From NCBI RefSeq assembly GCF_008065375.1, contig NZ_VJYI01000001.1, forward strand, positions 1,364,001-1,428,000: 64,000 nt of DNA. Direction: 5' to 3'. The notes under the pieces were generated by a model. It did no database searches and was not told the origin of the DNA. It saw nothing but the letters and a program-made list of their open reading frames with translations. The DNA is from Nonomuraea sp. SYSU D8015. Its GTDB lineage: Bacteria; Actinomycetota; Actinomycetes; Streptosporangiales; Streptosporangiaceae. The position numbers and the translations under genes were made by a program. Of the stretch, positions 39,601-46,830 are shown piece by piece. How positions within the stretch are numbered: position 1 is the stretch's first letter; every line of letters begins with the position of its first letter.

Positions 39601-41880
39601 GTCCCACACCAGGCCGGACGCCCCGTTGGCCGCCGCCACGGGCCAGGCGGTCAGCGGCTTGCCGTCCGCGCCCGTGACGTTCGCGACCGGCAGGTCCGCC
39701 CAGGCGTCCGACGCCGAGCGCCGGTACTGGAACCTGGCCTGGGTGAAGGCCGTGCCCGTCACGGAGAGCGGCACCTTGCCGGTGCTGCGCAGGCCGTCCG
39801 CGGGGGCGGTGAGCGAGGCCACGGCCGCGCCGGACCCGACGTTGAAGGTGTAGGCGGTGGTCGGGGAGGCGTTGCCGGCCTTGTCGACGGTGTACACGCT
39901 GAGCGTGTGGGCGCCGGTCGTGGCCGGGGTCAGCTTGGCGGTGACGGCCGCGCCGGTGGTGAGCACCTTCGTGATGGCGCCGGCGTCGAGCTTGTAGGCG
40001 ATCCAGCCGGTGTCGGCGTTCGCGGGGGTGAGGGTGAACGTGCCGGCCTTGCCGGCGTCGCCGTGCCAGCCGCCGTCGTTGGGGTAGTCCGCCGAGGTCA
40101 CCTTGGGCGCGGGCGGCTTGGCGGTGTCGACGGAGAACTCCTTCGTCTGCCATTGCTTCGAGGTCAGGGAGCCGTCGTTGGCCCACGACCGGAACCAGTA
40201 CGTCTTGCCGTTCGCGAGCTTGCCGGCGGGCACGTTCGCGCCGGAGAAGCCGTTGCTGGCCACGTATGCGCCGTAGAGGTCGTCGATCAGCATCGTCTCG
40301 CCCGCGTACAGGTCGAACTTGCCGCGCACGTTGCCGCCGTCGGGGTCGCGCACGTGGGTGCGCAGCTGCGGGGTGAGCGTGTTGGTCCGGAGGGTGCCGT
40401 CGTACTCGGTGAACGGTGAGACCCAGGTCGAGACCGGGGTGCTCGGGTAGGAGTTGTACGTCACCGAGATCACCGGGACGTGCGATGGGGCGTTGCCCGA
40501 GTGGAACCTCTTCCAGGCGTACTTGTCCGACTCGTTGGAGGCCCGCAGGCCCATGCCGGACTCCTTCCAGCCCTGGGTGGCGTAGTGCTGCACCAGCGAG
40601 GTGACGTTGGCGGTGACCCAGCCGTCGGCGCAGCCGCTCCCGTGGCCCTTCGTCTGGCTGGAGGAGGCGTACTCGGCGGCCATGTGCGGGCCCGGCCAGC
40701 GCGACGACTTCGAGGCGCGGTCGGCCGACCAGACCTCCCACGATCGGGCGTCGCAGGACCAGGAGTGGTAGTTCCAGAGCTTCAGCGTGGCCGAGATGAT
40801 CTTCTTGCCCGCGATGCCGGGGGTCTTCCACGTGATGAACGACCGGGCGACCTGGCCGCTGCCGTTGTTGCCGATCTTGAGCTCCTCCGCGCCCGACTGG
40901 TCGGTGCCGTAGCCCTCCTGCACGAACGTGTCGAAGACCTGGCCCAGGTTGAGCGACGGGTCCACGGTGACGGGGTACGTCGTGGCCGGGTCGTTGAGGA
41001 AAGCCGGGTCCGGGGTGAGGACGAGGTCGTTGCCGGAGACCTTCATCTCCACGGGGACGCGGCGCAGGTGCTCGCCGGAGATCGGGTGCTTGGTGGCGTC
41101 CCACATGACCGGCGCAGGGATGGTGACGACGGCCTTGCCCTTGGCGTCCACCAGCTCCACGCCGCCGTCGGCGGCCTGGCGCGGCCGGAGGCCCGGCGCC
41201 TTCAGCCCCAGCGTGTACGTCAGCGGTGTAGCCGGGCGGGACTTGAGCAGCAGGAACTGCTCGGCGCCCGTCCTGGTGGCGGTGACGACCAGGTCGGCGC
41301 CCGGCATGACATCCGGGTACGTGGCCGTCTCGCCGGACAGGCGCGGCGTGGGCAGCGCGCCCTTCCACTGCATGGTCACCTTGGCGGCGCCCTCCCCGAT
41401 CGTGATCAGGTCGGTCGGGCCGGCCGCCTGCCGGGACAGCCCTGAGCGGCCGCCGCCGAACCTGAGCGCCCGGCCGTGGCCCCGGGTGACGATCTCACCC
41501 GACGGCGCCCTGGTGAGCGTGATGTCCACCGGGGCCCACGCGCCGTCGCGGCGGAACCTGACGGGGCCCGCGAACGAGTCGACCGTGAGCGTTCCGTCCG
41601 GGTTGGCGTAGGTCGTGGTGGTCTCGGTGCGGGCGTCGGCGATCTCGACCCGCTTGCCGGTCAGCCGGGCGGACAGCCGGGCGGAGGCCTCGTCGGGCGC
41701 GCTCGGCTCGGCCGTGAGACGGGCGGGGTCGCTCGGGTCGTCCGCGGGGTTCGTGGCGCTGGCGGCCGGTGGCGGCGACGCGGCGGGTGGTTCGGCGGCC
41801 GCGGGCGACGGGGGAGAGGCCAGAGGGAGAAGCAGGAGGGCGAGGCCACCGGCGAGGACCCGTGGCGTGAGGGCAGGCAT
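36676..41880 (-). CDS. Secreted DNRLRE / Rhs-repeat protein lacking a C-terminal toxin
   Basis: This 1734-residue secreted protein has a signal peptide (about 1-28), a Pro/Ala-rich stretch, and a beta-rich region ending in TTYPVTVDPSLNLG. A DNRLRE domain follows (about 300-470; SFITWKTPGIAGKKIISATL and a YATQGWKESGMGLRASN segment), then Ig-like domains (about 580-770), and then YD/Rhs repeats to the end (for example YDSAGRVTTLTPPG, YDRLGRVISHTDADG). It stops at LYDPSLGRHLQRPY, the Rhs core motif after which a variable toxin normally begins. No toxin follows. The ATG has GGAG 5 nt upstream. Confidence 0.9.
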   Translation of the reverse strand: MPALTPRVLAGGLALLLLPLASPPSPAAAEPPAASPPPAASATNPADDPSDPARLTAEPSAPDEASARLSARLTGKRVEIADARTETTTTYANPDGTLTVDSFAGPVRFRRDGAWAPVDITLTRAPSGEIVTRGHGRALRFGGGRSGLSRQAAGPTDLITIGEGAAKVTMQWKGALPTPRLSGETATYPDVMPGADLVVTATRTGAEQFLLLKSRPATPLTYTLGLKAPGLRPRQAADGGVELVDAKGKAVVTIPAPVMWDATKHPISGEHLRRVPVEMKVSGNDLVLTPDPAFLNDPATTYPVTVDPSLNLGQVFDTFVQEGYGTDQSGAEELKIGNNGSGQVARSFITWKTPGIAGKKIISATLKLWNYHSWSCDARSWEVWSADRASKSSRWPGPHMAAEYASSSQTKGHGSGCADGWVTANVTSLVQHYATQGWKESGMGLRASNESDKYAWKRFHSGNAPSHVPVISVTYNSYPSTPVSTWVSPFTEYDGTLRTNTLTPQLRTHVRDPDGGNVRGKFDLYAGETMLIDDLYGAYVASNGFSGANVPAGKLANGKTYWFRSWANDGSLTSKQWQTKEFSVDTAKPPAPKVTSADYPNDGGWHGDAGKAGTFTLTPANADTGWIAYKLDAGAITKVLTTGAAVTAKLTPATTGAHTLSVYTVDKAGNASPTTAYTFNVGSGAAVASLTAPADGLRSTGKVPLSVTGTAFTQARFQYRRSASDAWADLPVANVTGADGKPLTAWPVAAANGASGLVWDAGTHLGDAAVQVRALVSGSSGASAESRPAEVVVDRRATRAATSEVGPGTLNLLTGDYRLRATAGGAYDLTLTRTASSRDPGGAWSPALALLKETSPNSVELTRADGTPVQFTRAGDGWKPEPGAEDLTLTGTYTLTDARGEVTSFTKQGDVYVPAGHVYESGRLKSITRSGHTLDLGYDATGRLATVSLKGAVIAQYGYDAAGRLAEAWDPRISPPLKTLYGYDSAGRVTTLTPPGELPWTFAYEADGRLRSVTRATLKPGTADQVAGEAKTTIGYGVPLTRAGGGPADMTAKDVAAWGQAAAPATATAVHPPGSTTRPTVTYLDGSGRAINVLTPGGHLSAADYDRFGHAVRVLTASNRELSQRPETDYRLVELAITGYSPEERAELLSTRSVYDPSGRRKVEELSPVHIVNLESDVDELPAGYAIGARTRTVSAYDEGRPASATARDLPTTVKAGAVIVGRESRPAVDVRTTAIAYDWATGRRLRTVRDPGGRTVSAETPAPVLYTATGGAPCGGRPEWAGLVCQEGGRTYTYDTASGRPHTVTEGGTVTTIRRDQAGRPIATKSGGEAEIGIGYSPATGRPTERWRGAEKIVTAYDRLGRVISHTDADGGQTRTEYDDLDRPVKVTDSAPSTRVYAYDHAAEPRGLPTSVTDSVAGTFTARYDAEGRQVAADLPGGLHTQTAYDERGQIYARIHTRDGLEGPLMIDQVGRNAHGQVLLHLRTDTMTERQLGYDKAGQLASALELGFPLCTLRRYDHDGAGNRVRLAVQASEEDCPVADDSAASITTYAYTADGRLTGDGYGYDAAGRTTSLPGGRTVGYFADGLPAEQTSGERRLRWTRDPAGRIRSETDETGAVTVHHYGSDGDRPSWTAGNGAVVRHVAGAGGDLAALTGATGSVRVQLLTVDGHVGTELELDGGLATVIGYDEFGVPSQPRRYGWLGGAFHPTTLDGTVLVSDRLYDPSLGRHLQRPY

Positions 41881-41909
41881 GAGGGCTCCGGGAGGTGTGC
41901 GCGTAGGGC

Positions 41910-41939
41910 GACGCCCCCGCCGCGACCGGCGGGGGCGTC
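41910..41939 (-). terminator. Terminator between the secreted modular protein and the Rhs gene
   Basis: Perfect 12-nt arms (41910-41921 and 41928-41939) with a 6-nt loop lie 14 nt after the stop of the upstream gene. Read-through would be needed for co-transcription of the Rhs gene. Confidence 0.7.
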
Positions 41940-41953
41940 AGGATGAAGCGGGG

Positions 41954-42907
41954 TTACTTGCTCTGGCAGCTCTTCTTGCGGACCTCGTACCAGGTGATGC
42001 CCGGAGCCTGGAACCGGACCGCGAAACACTGGTTCTTCCTGGCGGCTTCCCGGACCTTGTAGATGGCCGAGGCGCCGCCCGCCGTGTAGGCGATCTTGCA
42101 GATCAGCTTGGCCTTGCCCTTGAGCTTGTCGCAGGCGCCCTTCATCGCCTCGATGGCGCCGGCGACGCCGGCGACGAACCAGGCGTTGTAGATCTTCTTG
42201 GTGAGCTTCTTCGAGAAGATGAGCCGGCACATGGCCTTCCACCACTCGCACTGCAGCTTGAGCGCGGGGTCGGCGACCACGGGGTAGGCGGCGCCCGCGT
42301 GGTCCACCGTCTGGATGAGCGTCATGCCCTCGACCCGGTACGAGGTCGGCACCGGGTTGCCGTTGGCGTCCTTGGCCCAGGGCAGGTCGATCTCGGCGAG
42401 ATAGAAGTCGTTGTTGTAGATCAGGACGGTGCCGTCGTCCTCCTCGACCTCCAGCATGGAGCCTTCGGGGGCGGTGATCGGGAAGCGGTACTCCGTCGGC
42501 GCCGAGGCGTCCTTGATGACGGTCAGCGCCCGGGCGATCTGGCCGGTGCGCTGGTGTGCGTAGGCGACGCTGGGCTGCTTGGCGGCGTAGGTGACCAGGC
42601 CGGGCAGCGGCTGGTTGCCGTTGCCGGCGGCGTCCGGCATGCCGATGCCGATGTCGGTCTCGCTGACGGTCGCGACCAGCGTGCGGTCGGGGTCCGTCGC
42701 GATGGCGAACGGCCGCTGGACGTCACCGTCGGGGATCTCGGTCGGCGGGACGTTCTTGGCCTCTTCGACGATGTCGGGGACCACCTGGGTGAGTGCTGCG
42801 AGGGCGGGGTCCTCCTGCGCGAAGGCCGGGGTGCCGGCCACGTTCACGCTGCTGAGTGCCAGGGCGGTCGCTAAGGCGACGACGAATGCCCGAGCGGAAA
42901 TGCGCAT
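41954..42907 (-). CDS. Secreted modular protein with six-cysteine C-terminal domain
   Basis: This 317-residue protein has a signal peptide (cleavage likely after AFA, residue 30). A beta-rich module follows (about 70-214), with FPITAPEGSMLEVEEDDGT, PWAKDANGNPVPTSYRVEG and AAYPVVADP. From memory, this module recurs in many actinobacterial secreted proteins with unrelated C-termini. Residues 215-317 form a basic domain with six Cys (220, 227, 259, 270, 294, 314) and a hydrophobic helix (NAWFVAGVAGAIEAM). The layout of constant front and variable, cysteine-rich end suggests an effector or bacteriocin-like tail, which is inference. ATG at 42907 has GGAAGGA 5-6 nt upstream. It precedes the Rhs gene. 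Confidence 0.75.
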   Translation of the reverse strand: MRISARAFVVALATALALSSVNVAGTPAFAQEDPALAALTQVVPDIVEEAKNVPPTEIPDGDVQRPFAIATDPDRTLVATVSETDIGIGMPDAAGNGNQPLPGLVTYAAKQPSVAYAHQRTGQIARALTVIKDASAPTEYRFPITAPEGSMLEVEEDDGTVLIYNNDFYLAEIDLPWAKDANGNPVPTSYRVEGMTLIQTVDHAGAAYPVVADPALKLQCEWWKAMCRLIFSKKLTKKIYNAWFVAGVAGAIEAMKGACDKLKGKAKLICKIAYTAGGASAIYKVREAARKNQCFAVRFQAPGITWYEVRKKSCQSK

Positions 42908-43059
42908 GGATGTCCTTCCACGTGCGGTGGGGGGCATTGCACAAACGCCGTAAACGTAAAGATCATCGGCGACCGTTCGGGTGATCTTGGATGGAGCGGC
43001 CGTAAACGTTTGCCGTCTTCCAGGGTTCACTTGCTCGCTCACTCACCGTCACCACGGCG

Positions 43060-43328
43060 TCAGGCCAGGTCAAGCCCACCGGGCCCGGACGGGAGCAGGT
43101 GTTTGGCCACGTGGGCGGTGGGCGTCCTGGGCAGGGGCGTCCAGTTGCTGCCGGAAACGCGGCACCTTGTACGGCGGCGGCCGCGCGGCCGTCCAGTCAC
43201 GCGGGGCAACCAGGCCGAGCTCACGCGTCGCGGTGCAGCCAGCCCCGGTCGCCGCCGCGGTCCGCGGCGGCGGCGAGCACCTGGGGGATCGTGGCCGGGA
43301 CGGCGGCGGGCGATCCGGGGACGGTCAC
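43060..43328 (-). pseudogene. Remnant of an AMP-dependent acyl-CoA synthetase
   Basis: The front fragment starts with GTG at 43328, overlapping the VOC stop (GTGA), and reads VPATIPQVLAAAADRGGDRG to a stop at 43221; this matches the N-terminus of acyl/AMP ligases. After it, PPYKVPRFRQQLD and, in the next frame, LPRTPTAHVAKHLLPSG match the C-terminal end of the same family, up to a stop at 43060. The whole catalytic core is missing and one frameshift separates the last two pieces. A full gene was once translationally coupled to the VOC gene. Confidence 0.72.
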
Positions 43329-43930
43329 TGCTCCAGCGTGATCCCTTCGCGCCGGAGGTCCTCGATGACGCCGTCCACCAGACGGGTGGCCACCGTGTGG
43401 TGCAGCCGGCCGTCGTCGCGCAGCTCGCGCACGGCGGGCACCGGGTCGGGGTCGGCGAACAGCCGCTCGTCGGAGTAGTCGACCGGCCGGCCCGTCGGAT
43501 CGACGGTCCAGTAGGAGGCCTCGAGGGCGATGCCGTTCGGGTCGCTGAAGTAGATCGAGCGCAGGAACCCGTGGTCGACCACGTCGGTGACCTCGCAGCC
43601 ATGGGCCTTGAGCCGGTCGCGGAGCCTGATGAGCGCGTCCTCGTCCGGCAGGTGCAGCGCCAGGTGGTCGAACTGCGCCGCCTTGGCGTACGGCACGCCC
43701 GCCGGCTTGGCGAAGCTGTCGAGCTGCTGGTCGGTGTACTCGAAGAAGGCGACGGTGTTGCCCGGCGCCACCTCGAAGAAGTAGTGCTTGAACGCGGGGA
43801 GGGCGAGGGTGGTGACCAGGCGGGCGTCGAGCACGCCGTGCCAGAACCGCACGGTGGCGTCCATGTCCGCGGTCACCAGGGCGAGATGGTGCACGCCCCG
43901 CCAGTGCACCGTGTCTGGGGTCGCAGCCAT
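43325..43930 (-). CDS. VOC (glyoxalase/dioxygenase-fold) protein
   Basis: This 201-residue vicinal-oxygen-chelate protein has metal ligands His in GVHHLALVT, His in FDHLALHL and Glu in GIALEASYW, with an extra C-terminal segment of about 55 residues that mentions no known motif. It might be a dioxygenase, lyase or binding protein. It lies 36 nt downstream of the LLM oxidoreductase gene, and its stop overlaps the remnant ligase gene, so the three once formed one operon. Confidence 0.85.
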   Translation of the reverse strand: MAATPDTVHWRGVHHLALVTADMDATVRFWHGVLDARLVTTLALPAFKHYFFEVAPGNTVAFFEYTDQQLDSFAKPAGVPYAKAAQFDHLALHLPDEDALIRLRDRLKAHGCEVTDVVDHGFLRSIYFSDPNGIALEASYWTVDPTGRPVDYSDERLFADPDPVPAVRELRDDGRLHHTVATRLVDGVIEDLRREGITLEQ

Positions 43931-43966
43931 GCGTCAACCGTACGCCTTTCAACTATCTCTGGTAAG

Positions 43967-44845
43967 TCAGGACTTCGTGTCCAGGTGCGGGCGGACGTGG
44001 TCGAAGAACAGCCGGATCTGCTCGCGGACGTCCCCCTGCACCGGCCAGAACACGAAGGAGTCGAACCCGAGCCGGTCGCGGTAGTCCAGCAACGCGTTCA
44101 CCCAGTGCTTCGCCGAGCCGTTCAACAGGCGGTCGTTCCGCTCCGGCACCCGGTCGGAGATCGTCCCCATCACGTTGAACACCCGCCGGATCCGGCCGGG
44201 ATCGCGGCCGGCCGCCGCCGCGGCCTCGTCGATGTGCCGGTGCATCCCGGGGACCTCGGCCAGGTCGAGGTAGGCGTTCGTGGGCAGCCAGCCGTCGGCG
44301 TGGCGGCCGGTCACGGCGAGCATCCTGGGCTTGAACGAGCCCACCCAGATCGGCACCCGCGGCTCGGGCGGGGGGCCGGCGCTCGCCTCGTGGAGCCGGA
44401 AGTACGTGCCGTCGTGGTCGACGGGCTCCGGGCCCCACAGCCGCCTGATCAGCGGGATGGCCTCGTCGAGGGCGCTGATCGCCTCGCCGAGGCGGGGCCA
44501 GGCGCCGCCGAAGCCGGGCGTCATCTCGTACGGGCCACCCACGCCCAGCCCGAGCACGAATCTGCCGCCGCTGACGAACTGCAGCGTGGCGGCGGCCTTG
44601 GCCAGCATGGCAGGCGGGCGGAGCGTCAGCGGGGCGACGTTGGGCGCCAGCAGGACCCGCTCGGTCCGGCCCGCCAGCAGCGCCAGCAGGGAGAAGGTCT
44701 CCAGTTCGGTGGGAATGTACGGGTGGTCCGAGATCGTGATGAGATCCGCGCCGAGGTCCTCGGCCAGCCGTGCCGACTCCACGAGCCGGTCGAAGCGCCG
44801 GGGCGAGGCCGGCAGCGCGACGCCATAGACAGTTCGTTCGCTCAT
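43967..44845 (-). CDS. LLM class (F420-dependent type) oxidoreductase
   Basis: This 292-residue TIM-barrel protein is of the luciferase-like family, in actinobacteria commonly F420-dependent. Conserved pieces are LAEDLGADLITISDHPYIP, RVLLAPNVAPLTLRPPAML, GRFVLGLGVGGP and VPIWVGSFKPRMLAVTGRHADGW. The substrate is unknown. It heads the group with the VOC gene and the ligase remnant, which hints at a now incomplete catabolic pathway. Confidence 0.87.
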   Translation of the reverse strand: MSERTVYGVALPASPRRFDRLVESARLAEDLGADLITISDHPYIPTELETFSLLALLAGRTERVLLAPNVAPLTLRPPAMLAKAAATLQFVSGGRFVLGLGVGGPYEMTPGFGGAWPRLGEAISALDEAIPLIRRLWGPEPVDHDGTYFRLHEASAGPPPEPRVPIWVGSFKPRMLAVTGRHADGWLPTNAYLDLAEVPGMHRHIDEAAAAAGRDPGRIRRVFNVMGTISDRVPERNDRLLNGSAKHWVNALLDYRDRLGFDSFVFWPVQGDVREQIRLFFDHVRPHLDTKS

Positions 44846-44934
44846 ATGCCCGACGTTAGGCAACCGGCCCGCGCCGCACATGGGCCGCCGGCCGCCCCTG
44901 CCGTCGGCCCTTCGGCCTAGGACCGCCGGCCCGT

Positions 44935-45085
44935 ATCGTCGGCACATGGCATCGTACCGGGCTCGCCGTGCCCGACGGCGACACCGAGATCGTCCTGTCG
45001 ACCGGCTCGGCCTCGCTCCTGCCTGGCAATCCGCTCGTGCTGGTGGACCTGTCGAAGGGCCGGTACCGGCGAGGGCGGCACCGTG
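44935..45085 (+). pseudogene. VOC-domain fragment
   Basis: A + strand frame with no proper start reads TWHRTGLAVPDGDTEIVLST and then NPLVLVDLSKGRY. It resembles the middle of a VOC/glyoxalase domain. The fragment is flanked by unrelated genes on both sides and lacks start, stop and the rest of the domain. Confidence 0.5.
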
Positions 45086-45091
45086 ACGGGG

Positions 45092-45913
45092 TCAGCCCTT
45101 CACCGAGCCCGCGAAGCTGAAGGAGCTGGCGAGGTATTTGTTGACGGCGACGTAGAGGACGACCGCGGGCGCCGTGTAGAGGATGGAGAAGGCGGCCAGC
45201 TGCCCGTAGGCGACCTGGCCGTATTCCGAGAAGAAGGTGTAGACGGTGACCGCCGCCGGTTGTTTCTCCGGGGTGTCCAGCAGCACGAACGGGGCGAAGA
45301 AGTTGCCCCACTGGCCGACGAACACGAAGATCGCCACTACCGCGATCCCCGGGGCCATCAGCGGCCCCACCACGGCCGTCAGGGAGCGGACCCAGCCCGC
45401 GCCGTCCACCCAGGCCGCCTCCTCCAGGCTCACCGGTACGCCGTCCATGAAGTTCTTCATCATCCAGATCGAGAACGGCAGCGAGCTCGCGGTCAGGAAC
45501 AGCACCATCGCCGGGACGGAGCCGTACAGGTTGAAGCGGAAGAACATCGCGTAGACCGGCACCAGGATCGCCGTCACCGGCAGCCCGGTCGTGAACAGCA
45601 GGGTCAGCATGAAATGGCGGCGGTAACGGAGCTGGTAGCGCGACAGCGGGTACGCCGCCAGCCCCGACACGAGCACCGTCAGGATCGCCGTGGCGCCCGA
45701 GATGACGATCGAGTTGATCAGCGGGAGGATGATCGTCTCCCAGGTCAGCACGGCTTTGAAGTTGTCCAGGGAGAAGGCGAGGGCAGGTGACGCGGACAGC
45801 GTGGCCTCCGGCTGGACCGAGGCGATCAGGACCCACAGGAACGGGCCCAGGAAGGCCAGGGTGATGAGCAGGAGGGCCAGCCCCGCCGCGCCCCTCGCGG
45901 CCAGCCGCGTCAT
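45092..45913 (-). CDS. Carbohydrate ABC transporter permease (MalG-type)
   Basis: This 273-residue inner-membrane permease has six predicted helices. The EAA loop that contacts the ATPase is visible as VSLEEAAWVDGAGWVRSL. It starts with an ATG that overlaps the stop of the partner permease by 4 nt. It is the last gene of the SBP-permease-permease operon. No ATP-binding gene follows. Confidence 0.92.
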   Translation of the reverse strand: MTRLAARGAAGLALLLITLAFLGPFLWVLIASVQPEATLSASPALAFSLDNFKAVLTWETIILPLINSIVISGATAILTVLVSGLAAYPLSRYQLRYRRHFMLTLLFTTGLPVTAILVPVYAMFFRFNLYGSVPAMVLFLTASSLPFSIWMMKNFMDGVPVSLEEAAWVDGAGWVRSLTAVVGPLMAPGIAVVAIFVFVGQWGNFFAPFVLLDTPEKQPAAVTVYTFFSEYGQVAYGQLAAFSILYTAPAVVLYVAVNKYLASSFSFAGSVKG

Positions 45914-46830
45914 GCGCCCTCCTCCACCTTGATCAGACGCAGGTAGACCAGCGAGAACAACGCGCCGATCACCAGCAGGACCAGGGCGATCGCGGAGCCG
46001 TAGCCGATCTCGAAGTAGCGGAACGCCTGCTCGTACATGTACAGCGGCGTCGTCTGGCTCGCCGTCCCGGGGCCGCCGCCGGTGAGGGCGTAGATGAGGC
46101 CGAAGCTGGCCAGGGTCTGCAGGGTGATCAGCATGAGGTTGGCCATGATCGATCTGCGGATCAGGGGGAGCGTGATGTGGAGGAGGCGGCGTCCCGGCCC
46201 GGCGCCGTCCACGGCGGCGGCCTCCACCAGGTCGGCGGGGACCTCCGAGAGCGCGGCCGAGTACACCAGCATCGAGAACGCCGTGCCGCGCCAGATGTTG
46301 GCCAGGATGACCGCGACCATCGGCGCCGTGTAGAGCCACTCCTGCTCGATGCGGAGGACCGTGTTGAGCGTGCCGTCCTCGGCCAGGAACGAGAACCAGC
46401 AGGCCGCGGCCACGACCTCCGGCACCACCCAGGCGGCGATCACGACGCCGTTGACCACGCTGCGCGTCACCCGGCCGCGGCCGCGCTGGAGCAGGGCGAT
46501 GATCAGGCCCAGGGTGTTCTGGCCGATGACGGCCGAGCCGATGACGAAGACGAACGTCAGGAAGAAGGAGTTGAGGAAGCTCGGGTCGCCGAAGAGCTTG
46601 ACGAAGTTGGCGAACCCGACGAACTGCGAGTTCACCGAGGCGGAGCCGGTGAGCGTCTCGTTGGTGAAGGCGATGTAGACGCTCCACAGGATCGGCCCGG
46701 CCAGGAACAACGCCAGCAGCACCAGGGCGGGGCCGAGCGGGAGGATCCAGCGCAGTGCCCCGCGCCGTGCCGGGCCGCGCGCGGGCGGGCTCGTCACGGG
46801 CGGGGACTGCGGCGCCGTGGCGACCGTCAT
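45910..46830 (-). CDS. Carbohydrate ABC transporter permease (MalF-type)
   Basis: This 306-residue permease has an N-terminal Pro-rich segment, a first helix (ILPLGPALVLLALFLAGPIL) and five more helices. The EAA loop is VPADLVEAAAVDGAGPGRR. It pairs with the permease at 45092-45913. It overlaps the binding-protein gene by 4 nt. Confidence 0.92.
   Translation of the reverse strand: MTVATAPQSPPVTSPPARGPARRGALRWILPLGPALVLLALFLAGPILWSVYIAFTNETLTGSASVNSQFVGFANFVKLFGDPSFLNSFFLTFVFVIGSAVIGQNTLGLIIALLQRGRGRVTRSVVNGVVIAAWVVPEVVAAACWFSFLAEDGTLNTVLRIEQEWLYTAPMVAVILANIWRGTAFSMLVYSAALSEVPADLVEAAAVDGAGPGRRLLHITLPLIRRSIMANLMLITLQTLASFGLIYALTGGGPGTASQTTPLYMYEQAFRYFEIGYGSAIALVLLVIGALFSLVYLRLIKVEEGA

Noticed and set aside
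36694..40419. 1241-residue + strand open frame opposite the Rhs gene
   Set aside because: Composition (Arg, Gly, Ala, Val) and lack of any domain mark it as a shadow; the Rhs gene on the other strand is unambiguous.
42523..42726. Small internal reverse frames inside the secreted modular protein gene
   Set aside because: They overlap fully with the coding frame at 41954-42907 and are Ser/Pro/Arg-rich shadows.
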